This document shows positions 1 to 6,148 of a DNA stretch of 64,000 nt, one piece after another; position 1 is the first letter of the stretch, and the number at the start of each line of letters is the position of its first letter. The DNA lies in the NCBI RefSeq assembly GCF_002858925.1, contig NZ_PJRS01000010.1, positions 1 to 64,000 on the forward strand, written 5' to 3'. This stretch comes from Caulobacter zeae (GTDB lineage: Bacteria > Pseudomonadota > Alphaproteobacteria > Caulobacterales > Caulobacteraceae). Both the position numbers and the translations under genes were made by a program. The notes below the pieces were generated by a model that saw only the letters and a list, made by a program, of their open reading frames with translations, had not been told where the DNA came from and did no database searches.

Positions 1-693
1 CTCTTTCCAAATCAACAATGTCAAAGACCAGAGCCGGAGCTCCAAGCCGCCTCCGTAACCGGGGAGCGGCCCCACCGTTTAGCGCCCGGTGTCGGCGGAG
101 GCGGCTATTTAGCTAACCTCGAATTCCGTGTCAAATCGTTTTTTTCAAAACTTTTCGACCCGATGCCGAACCAGGAAAGTTCCCAGTTCAGCGAGCCAGC
201 AGCTTCTAAAGAAACCACCAAACCCTGTCAAGCAATTCTTTCTAAGAAAGCCCTGCTCGACTTCTTCACCAGCACTTCCGAATTCTTGTGAACTCTTCAA
301 TCCCGATGAACGAGGCGGCGCTTCTATTGAAACAACCAATCCTCGTCAACCAACTCTTTTCAGAAACTTCCGAAGAACCAAAGCCCTACAAAAGCAACAA
401 AAGCGCTCCTTCCCGAAGACCAGAGGTCGTCGGCAATCCAGCTGCCCGAGTCGATTGAGACCGCGGAACTTAGCGATCCAGCGCTCGAAATGCAAGTCGA
501 AACCTTCATTTCCGAGCGGCGAAGCGTGTCCCCCGCGGCGAGGTGCGGCTTCTAGACAGCCCCCTGCCCGGCCGCAACCCAATTTCGCCCACCCCCGCCG
601 GTTAGCTGTGAGCGGATCTGTGCATGGAATCGCCGGAGGGCGCCCCAGGCCTCATCAAGCGGAACCGCTTGCGCACCCCGCCATGCAGCCTCC
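1..693. other. G-poor intergenic or leader region, no credible gene
   Basis: No convincing protein-coding gene is visible here. From about 128 to 430 the plus strand is conspicuously poor in G and rich in C, A and T, with runs such as seven T near 139, unlike the GC-rich coding DNA around it. The open frames across it encode low-complexity Pro/Ser/Arg- or Gly-rich peptides without domain character. Such one-sided composition fits an unstructured transcribed region, for example a long untranslated leader or trailer, better than a gene. A 10-bp inverted repeat lies at its left end. The gene to the left is outside the window, so direction and function cannot be set. Confidence 0.45.
46..105. repeat. 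Inverted repeat with 10-bp arms
   Basis: GCCGCCTCCG at 46-55 is repeated in inverse as CGGAGGCGGC at 96-105, a perfect 10-bp stem with a 40-nt loop that is itself GC-rich. It sits at the left border of the G-poor stretch. It could be a terminator-like hairpin, since TATTTAGC follows, or part of a structured RNA. No T-run directly follows the stem, so a classical terminator is not certain. Confidence 0.4.
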
Positions 694-707
694 ATAGAGC
701 GCTCTAT
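694..707. promoter_or_regulatory. Perfect 14-bp palindrome upstream of the Rrf2 gene
   Basis: ATAGAGCGCTCTAT is a perfect 14-bp palindrome 17 nt before the Rrf2 start codon, just upstream of the AAGGAG ribosome-binding site. Rrf2 regulators commonly repress themselves through short palindromes near the promoter, so this is a candidate self-binding operator. The 12-nt string CTCTATAAGGAG, which starts inside the palindrome, recurs downstream of the gene at 1223-1234. Confidence 0.4.
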
Positions 708-724
708 AAGGAGAGACGCCGCCG

Positions 725-1153
725 ATGTTGTCCCAGAAAGCCCGCTACGCCCTGCGCGCCATGGTCGAACTGGCCCGCGCGGAAGAGCAGGTCACGGCCG
801 GCGAACTGGCCCTGCGCGCCGATGCTCCGCGCAAGTTCCTCGAAGCCATCCTGCTGGGCCTGGCCCGCCACAAGCTGGTGACCAGCCGGCGCGGCAAGTT
901 CGGCGGCTATCTGCTGGCCCGCCCCGCCGAGGAAATCAGCTTCGCCGAGATCATCCGCCTGGTCGACGGCCCTCTGGCCCTGGCCCCCTGCGTCAGCCGC
1001 ACCGCCTTCCGGCGCTGCGAGGATTGCAGCGACCTGGCCACCTGCGCCCTGCGCGAGGCGCTGCTGCGGGCCCGCGACGCCACCGCCGCCGTGCTCGAGG
1101 GCTACAGCCTGGCCGACGCGGTTACCGGCCAGGGCGCCGAGCTGATCGGCTGA
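725..1153 (+). CDS. Rrf2 family transcriptional regulator
   Basis: This 142-residue protein has the Rrf2 layout: an N-terminal winged helix (about residues 1-65, with the typical RRGKFGGYLLAR wing) followed by a dimerisation helix. Cysteines at 89, 98, 101 and 107 (C-x8-C-x2-C-x5-C) form the cluster that in Rrf2 proteins such as IscR or NsrR often binds Fe-S or senses redox state, although the spacing is not identical to IscR. The start is supported by AAGGAG at 708-713. It stands alone, with the convergent CBS gene downstream. A perfect palindrome overlaps its leader, which suggests autoregulation. The effector (iron-sulphur status, NO or cysteine) cannot be told from sequence. Confidence 0.85.
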   Translation: MLSQKARYALRAMVELARAEEQVTAGELALRADAPRKFLEAILLGLARHKLVTSRRGKFGGYLLARPAEEISFAEIIRLVDGPLALAPCVSRTAFRRCEDCSDLATCALREALLRARDATAAVLEGYSLADAVTGQGAELIG

Positions 1154-1263
1154 TCCCGCGCATATAGAAGAGCGCCCATTAGAAAGGCCCGCCCTCGATG
1201 AGGACGAGCCTGCTTCCACGCTCTCTATAAGGAGCGCCCTTTGCCTTCACGAAGATCCCGCCG

Positions 1264-1695
1264 TCAGCCGGCGGCGATATAGGCCTTCAGCCCGTCGGCC
1301 TCGGCCTGGGCCTCCTGGATCTTGTACTTCACCAGGTCGCCGATCGAGATGATGCCCACCAGGCGACCGCCCTTGGCCACCGGCAGGTGGCGGATGCGGC
1401 GGTCGGTCATCTTGGCCAGCAGGTCGTCGACGCTCTCGTCGGGCTGGGCGAAGATCACGTCGCGCGTCATGCAGGCCGAGATCGGCTTGGACAGCGCGCT
1501 CGCGCCCTCCTTGGCGATCTGCCGCACGATGTCGCGTTCCGACAGTATGCCGGCGATGGACTCGTCGGCTTCCAGCACCACCATGGCGCCGACCTTGCGG
1601 CTGTGCAGAAGCGCCGCGGCCGCGCCGACGGTTTCCTGGGGCGAGGCGGTGAAAACGAGGTCGCCCTTGGTCTTCAGGATCTGAGACACCAACAA
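1264..1695 (-). CDS. Tandem CBS-domain protein
   Basis: The protein has two CBS motifs (about residues 8-60 and 75-130), a module that usually binds adenosyl ligands and regulates partners. It is a stand-alone pair of about 143 residues, a common soluble alphaproteobacterial type. The start is taken at a TTG (1695-1693), because AGGGAGG lies 8 nt upstream and the resulting N-terminus MLVSQILKTKGD begins right at the first CBS fold. The frame is open to an ATG at 1758, but that extra segment shows no domain character. It is convergent with the Rrf2 gene. No partner enzyme is adjacent, so the regulated target is unknown. Confidence 0.8.
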   Translation of the reverse strand: MLVSQILKTKGDLVFTASPQETVGAAAALLHSRKVGAMVVLEADESIAGILSERDIVRQIAKEGASALSKPISACMTRDVIFAQPDESVDDLLAKMTDRRIRHLPVAKGGRLVGIISIGDLVKYKIQEAQAEADGLKAYIAAG

Positions 1696-1911
1696 AACGC
1701 AATCCTCCCTGATCGCTCTTTGCGTAACGAGGGTCTCGCAAACCCGCGTCGGGATCAATGGTGGAACGGCGCCGCCCGCGTCATGGCGCGCCCCAGGCGC
1801 CGCCTCCGCCGCGTTTAACCAATTCTGGATACCTTACCGCCTAGGATGGCGTGTCCGGTTTTGGCACGGGGGTTGCTTGCAAGCCCCGGACAGACAGTCG
1901 CGGAGCCCGTC

Positions 1912-2373
1912 ATGGCCTCAAAGAAGAACAACAAGCCCCTGGTTCGGGCCCTCGGCGCGGTCGCCGCCCTCGCCGGCGTGCTGATCCTGGACGCCGCTCC
2001 GGCCATGGCGCAATCCATGAGCAGCAACTCCGCGTCCTACAACGCCGGCTACGGCCGCGTCGCCGGCCAGGAAAACCACGTCGTCGACTATTCGACCCGC
2101 GACGCCAACGGCAATCGCGTCATCGTCGACGGCGTCATGCTCACCGGCAGCGACCAGAGCGTCTATTCCAGCCGCAGCTCGTCGGGCTCGCTGGACAGCT
2201 ATTCGGGCGTCGGAAGCCTGGGCGGCTTTTCCGGCTCGACTGCGATCGGCAACAACCTGACGGTCATCACCCAGGGCAACAACAACACGGTGATCGTCAA
2301 CTCCAACCAGGTCAACAACGGCAATGTCAGCGCCGGCGCGTCGACCAACGGCGGTGTCTCCAATGGCAACTAA
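1912..2373 (+). CDS. hfaA: Holdfast anchor protein HfaA
   Basis: HfaA is a secreted subunit of the outer-membrane anchor that ties the adhesive polysaccharide holdfast to the cell pole or stalk in Caulobacter. The 153-residue product has a clear signal peptide (about residues 1-32, ending AMAQ). Its low-complexity Ser/Gly/Asn-rich mature part has a C-terminal stretch of N-T-V-I-V-N and Q-V-N-N-G repeats resembling curlin. The start is the ATG at 1912, preceded by CGGAG; an upstream in-frame ATG at 1846 would put 22 residues before the signal peptide. It overlaps hfaB by 11 nt, and hfaB by hfaD, so the three are one operon. Confidence 0.9.
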   Translation: MASKKNNKPLVRALGAVAALAGVLILDAAPAMAQSMSSNSASYNAGYGRVAGQENHVVDYSTRDANGNRVIVDGVMLTGSDQSVYSSRSSSGSLDSYSGVGSLGGFSGSTAIGNNLTVITQGNNNTVIVNSNQVNNGNVSAGASTNGGVSNGN

Positions 2374-3367
2374 GCGCGTCTTCCTGATGGTCGCTGCGGC
2401 CTGCACGGCGCTCAGCGCCTGCGGCGGCGGCGTGCCCAAGCGCCTGGACGCTGGCAACTATGCCCGGCCCATCGGCACGGCGCCGGTGACGGCCAACCCC
2501 ACCCCCTATTCGACGGCGCTGAACTGCCTGGCCAGCTACGCCCGCCAGAACCGCGTCGCCGCCCCGCGCATCGCCGTGGGCCGCATCGCCGACTACACCG
2601 GCAAGGAAGAGTCCGACGGTTCGGGCCGCAAGGTCACGCAAGGCGCCTCGCTGATGGCGATGACCGCCTTCGCCAAGGCCGGCATGCCGATGGTCGAGCG
2701 CTTCGACACCTCGGTGTCGGAACTCGAGCTGAAGTACGCCAACAACAAGCTGATCTCCGACCGCCCGGCCCCGACGCCGGACGCCCCGGCCGACTATCGC
2801 AAGATCGTCGCCGGCCAGGTCGCCGGCTCGGACTTCTACCTCGTCGGCGGCGTCACCGAGCTGAACTACAACATCCACTCGGCGGGCGCGGACCTCTACG
2901 GCGGCGACCTCGACACCGACGGGCTGAAGGCCAACTTCAAGCGCCGCGTGTTCGTGATGAACATCGCCATGGACCTGCGCCTGATCAACAGCCGCACCCT
3001 GGTGGTGGAAGACGTCATCTCCTACCAGAAGCAGGTGATCGGTCGCGAAGTCAGCGCGGGCATCTTCGCCTTCGCCAACAACAACCTGTTCGACCTGTCG
3101 GCCGGCAAGGGCGCGCTGGAGCCAGTGCAACTGGCCGTGCGCTCGCTGATCGAGCGTTCGGTCGTCGAGATGAGCGCCAACCTCTACGGCATGCCGGGTC
3201 CGCAAAGCTGCCTGCAGTCCGACCCCTTCGGGGCCGACACCGTCGGCGTCACGGGCGCCTTCACGCCCGCCTACAACAACCTGGGAAGCAACAATGCGCA
3301 GACCCGCGAAGATCCGTCTCGCTGGAACGATCGCAGCGATCCCTCTGTGCGTCGCGGCCGCTACTAG
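2363..3367 (+). CDS. hfaB: Holdfast anchor lipoprotein HfaB (CsgG-like)
   Basis: HfaB is the CsgG-family outer-membrane lipoprotein needed to export or stabilise HfaA and HfaD. The 334-residue product starts with a lipoprotein signal with lipobox LSAC (Cys about residue 18). The CsgG-like body contains the segments IAVGRIADYTGK, YLVGGVTELNYN and a late AVRSLIERSVVEM helix. The start at 2363 lies inside the end of hfaA; an earlier in-frame ATG at 2324 would add a non-signal extension. The C-terminal tail is Asn/Arg-rich and overlaps hfaD by 74 nt. By analogy with curli, HfaB would form the secretion channel. Confidence 0.9.
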   Translation: MATKRVFLMVAAACTALSACGGGVPKRLDAGNYARPIGTAPVTANPTPYSTALNCLASYARQNRVAAPRIAVGRIADYTGKEESDGSGRKVTQGASLMAMTAFAKAGMPMVERFDTSVSELELKYANNKLISDRPAPTPDAPADYRKIVAGQVAGSDFYLVGGVTELNYNIHSAGADLYGGDLDTDGLKANFKRRVFVMNIAMDLRLINSRTLVVEDVISYQKQVIGREVSAGIFAFANNNLFDLSAGKGALEPVQLAVRSLIERSVVEMSANLYGMPGPQSCLQSDPFGADTVGVTGAFTPAYNNLGSNNAQTREDPSRWNDRSDPSVRRGRY

Positions 3368-4523
3368 CGCCTTCGCCCAGGGCCAGGTTCTCAACGACCA
3401 GCTGAACCTCGGCGAGATTTTCAGCGAGCAGACCCTGAACGTCGTCGCCGTCCAGGAAGGCGTCAGCGCATCGACCTCGGCCACCGGCAACACTGTCGGC
3501 ATCGCGGGCTCGCGCGTGGACGTCGACGCCACCTCCAACCAAGTGAACCAAGGCTCGGTCTACGGCCACACTGTGGTCAACGCCTCCGGCTCGATGGGCG
3601 CCTCCAGCGTGGTGGCGACCCAGGCGGCCGGCAATTTCGGCAACGCCGGGGCGGAAGAAGCGACCTACCGCGGCTTCATGGTCCAGACCAACAGCGGCGC
3701 GGTCACCGCCCGCGGCCAGGTCGAGGGCGAGACGGCCCGGGCCGGCGACCTCGCCATCGACACCCAGGCCACCGGCAACACCCAAGGCCTGTGGCTGCAG
3801 AACGGCGCGGCCGGGGCGCGGATCAGCCAGGCCAACTCCGGCGACGTCATGGCCGACGGCGGCGCGATCGTGCAGTATGTCAGCGGAACCTCGACCGTGG
3901 CCGGCACGGCGGCGGGCAACCACATCGACATCGACGGCGCCAACCAGTCGGCCGCCCGGGTCATCACCGACCAGGGCAACACCGCCGACCTGGTCCAGGC
4001 CAGCAAGTTCACCGCCTACGGCAACGCCTATCTGACCGAGACCTCGACCTCGGCGGCCGGCAACAACCTCAACGCCACCAATGTCGGCCCGCTGCTCGAC
4101 GTGGCCAACCACCAGTACAACACCGCCTATGTGCGCTCGCAGGCCGAGACCACGTCCTACCAGTTCGGGGCGGCGGGCAGCAGCGCCTATGGCGTGGGCA
4201 ACGCCGCGGTCGTCAGCAACACGGGCGCCGCCCTGGTGCTCGACAACGTCCAGACCAATGACGGCGGCGGCGTCGAGGTGATCGCCAGCGCCGAGGGCCA
4301 CGACGGCTACGACATCGGCGCCCGCGCCAGCGCGGCCGGCAACTCGGTGGGCGGCTATGTGTGCGGAACCTGCGGCGGCTCGATGACCACGAGCAACACC
4401 CAGACCAACAACGCCGACGTCTCCGCGCGCGCCACCACCACCGTCACCGGCTCGGCCCGCTCGGTCACCAGCACCGCCCGCGCGGTCGGCAACGACGCGG
4501 CGTTCTATGTGAGGTCGAACTAG
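3294..4523 (+). CDS. hfaD: Holdfast anchor protein HfaD
   Basis: HfaD is the large surface-exposed holdfast anchor. The 409-residue product has a signal peptide (about residues 1-29, ending AFAQ) and a long repetitive mature region. That region is rich in Ala, Gly, Asn and Thr, with recurring A-x-G-N turns about every 40-50 residues (TGNTVGI, AAGNFGN, ATGNTQG, AAGNHID, AAGNNLN, AAGNSVG), which suggests a beta-solenoid or adhesin-like fold. A CGTCGG cysteine pair occurs near the C-terminus. The ATG at 3294 is chosen because it gives a full signal peptide, although it lies 74 nt inside hfaB. The downstream border is an intergenic palindromic repeat. Confidence 0.88.
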   Translation: MRRPAKIRLAGTIAAIPLCVAAATSAFAQGQVLNDQLNLGEIFSEQTLNVVAVQEGVSASTSATGNTVGIAGSRVDVDATSNQVNQGSVYGHTVVNASGSMGASSVVATQAAGNFGNAGAEEATYRGFMVQTNSGAVTARGQVEGETARAGDLAIDTQATGNTQGLWLQNGAAGARISQANSGDVMADGGAIVQYVSGTSTVAGTAAGNHIDIDGANQSAARVITDQGNTADLVQASKFTAYGNAYLTETSTSAAGNNLNATNVGPLLDVANHQYNTAYVRSQAETTSYQFGAAGSSAYGVGNAAVVSNTGAALVLDNVQTNDGGGVEVIASAEGHDGYDIGARASAAGNSVGGYVCGTCGGSMTTSNTQTNNADVSARATTTVTGSARSVTSTARAVGNDAAFYVRSN

Positions 4524-4528
4524 AGAGG

Positions 4529-4662
4529 GGATCCTCCCCCTGTGGGGGAGGCGGCCGAAGGCCAGTGGGGGGCCGTTTTCAGCTTCAGCGGCGTTGGAAA
4601 GTCACCACCAACTCCCCCCCTTCGATCGCTACGCGATCGCCTCCCCCAGAGGGGGAGGTTCC
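4529..4662. repeat. Paired CCTCCCCC/GGGGGAGG intergenic palindromes
   Basis: Two short hairpins, 4533-4551 (loop TGT) and 4640-4658 (loop AGA), flank about 90 bp between hfaD and the convergent serine hydrolase gene. Both stems are the same 8-bp CCTCCCCC/GGGGGAGG pair. The same design recurs at 32390-32442, and a related one at 41714-41830, so this is a dispersed intergenic element, possibly also working as a transcription terminator for both flanking genes. Confidence 0.75.
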
Positions 4663-4670
4663 TTTCGCCC

Positions 4671-5927
4671 CTACCGCCCGTACACCGCGTCGCGCAGCTC
4701 GCGCGTCACCTGGCCGTTCATGCCTTCGAAGGCGGTGTTGGTCAGCAGCACCACGGTCAGCTTGGCCTTGGGGTCGACGAACCAGTTGTGGCCGTAAACT
4801 CCGCCCCAGGCCAGGGTCCCCGCGCCTTGCGGGGTCTTGGCGATGGCCGGATCGTCGAGCACCGCCCAGCCGTAGCCGAAGCCCCAGCCGGGACCTTGCG
4901 TCGCGGCCTTGATACCGGCCTGGTCGGAGGTCATGGCCTGGACGCTGGCCGCAGAGAGAATCGGGCCGCCGCCGGTGCGCACCGCCTCCAGCAGGGCCAG
5001 CACGTCGCCGGCCGTGCCGACCATGCCCGCGCCGCCCGAGGGGAAGGCGGCCGGGTCGACGGCGCGACTGGGGGCCATCCGCACGGCGGTGGCGCCCAGC
5101 GAGACATCCTGGTTGTCGGTGATCCGCGTCGGGGCCGGGCTGGCGTTGGCGTTGGCGTAGGGCGTGGCCAGGCGGGCAGGGTCGGTCGCCTGGAAGCCGG
5201 CGTCCTTCAGCCCCAGGGGCCCCGTGACGGTGCGCGCCACCACTTGCGGCAACGGATGGCCGTCGGCCTTTTGCGCCACCAGGCCCAGCACGTCGATGGC
5301 CAGCGAATAGCGCCAGGCCGACCCCGGCGCGAAGGCCAGCGGCCCCTTGCCGATGCGGGCGACGTCCTCCTCAAGCGTCAGGCCCGAGATGTCGAGGCCG
5401 TCCGAGACGCCCAGCTGGTGGTAGGGGTGATCGGCCTTTTCGGCCAGGCCATAGGTCAGGCCGGCGGTGTGGCTGAGCAGCTGGCCCAGCGTGATTTCGG
5501 GCGTCGAGCCGTCAGCCAGGGCCGGCTTGAAGTCGGGCAGCCACTTGGTCACCGGATCGGCCAGCGACAGCTTCCCCTCCTCGGCCAGGCGCATGATCGC
5601 CACGCTGACGAAGGGCTTGGTCACCGAGGCCAGGCGAAAGACGGTGTTCTCGCGCATCGGCGCCTGGGCCTCGCGGTCGGCGAGGCCGGCGGCGCGGTGA
5701 TAGACCAGCTTGCCGTCGCGGGCGACCAGCACCACCGCGCCCACCAGGCGCTGGTCGGCGATCGCGCGGTCGACGACGGCGTCGATGCGGGCGGACAGCG
5801 CCGCGTCGGGCGCCGGCGCCATCGCGGCGGGGACAGCCTGGGGTCGCGCCAGGGCCGCCGTCGGCGCACCGGACAGGGCCGCCAGGATCGCGACGGGGGC
5901 CGCAAAGCCCGCAAGCCAAAGACGCAT
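4671..5927 (-). CDS. Secreted serine hydrolase, beta-lactamase class C family
   Basis: This protein of about 418 residues belongs to the penicillin-binding/beta-lactamase class C family (PF00144), whose members hydrolyse beta-lactams, peptides or esters. It has a signal peptide (about residues 1-28) and the SxxK catalytic motif SVTK at about 101-104. YSL in the WRYSLAIDVLG segment stands where the Y-x-N motif usually is, and a YGHNW segment lies near the C-terminal third motif. The Leu in place of Asn is typical of the esterase/peptidase branch rather than true AmpC. The start is the ATG at 5927, with GAGGGAG 8 nt upstream; a GTG at 5936 overlaps that site. It is monocistronic and convergent with hfaD. 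Confidence 0.85.
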   Translation of the reverse strand: MRLWLAGFAAPVAILAALSGAPTAALARPQAVPAAMAPAPDAALSARIDAVVDRAIADQRLVGAVVLVARDGKLVYHRAAGLADREAQAPMRENTVFRLASVTKPFVSVAIMRLAEEGKLSLADPVTKWLPDFKPALADGSTPEITLGQLLSHTAGLTYGLAEKADHPYHQLGVSDGLDISGLTLEEDVARIGKGPLAFAPGSAWRYSLAIDVLGLVAQKADGHPLPQVVARTVTGPLGLKDAGFQATDPARLATPYANANASPAPTRITDNQDVSLGATAVRMAPSRAVDPAAFPSGGAGMVGTAGDVLALLEAVRTGGGPILSAASVQAMTSDQAGIKAATQGPGWGFGYGWAVLDDPAIAKTPQGAGTLAWGGVYGHNWFVDPKAKLTVVLLTNTAFEGMNGQVTRELRDAVYGR

Positions 5928-6148
5928 GTGACGCACTCCCTCGCCGCCGGACGACTTTCCGGCCCCTTAGGGAGTGGGCGGCCGCCCCGCCTTCCGCAAG
6001 GCGGATGAGCGAGTTTCCCACAGGCCAGACGCGCGGTTGTTGCAATTCTGAAGCGCCGAACGCCGACTTCGCCGCCGCGCGGCCTTGCTTGCGCCACGCG
6101 CGAAGGCTTAGCTGCCGCCCCGACACTTCCGGTAATCGAACGGTCTCC

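Noticed and set aside
128..697. 189-codon open frame in the G-poor region
   Set aside because: The peptide is low-complexity Pro/Ser/Arg without domain or signal features, and no ribosome-binding site precedes it; base skew explains the absence of stops.
1815..1860. CtrA-like TTAA half-site before hfaA
   Set aside because: Only one half of the TTAA-N7-TTAA consensus is present, so it is not listed as a binding site.
2327..3538. 403-codon frame antisense to hfaB/hfaD
   Set aside because: It is a shadow produced by GC-rich codons; the sense genes have clear signal peptides and family identity.
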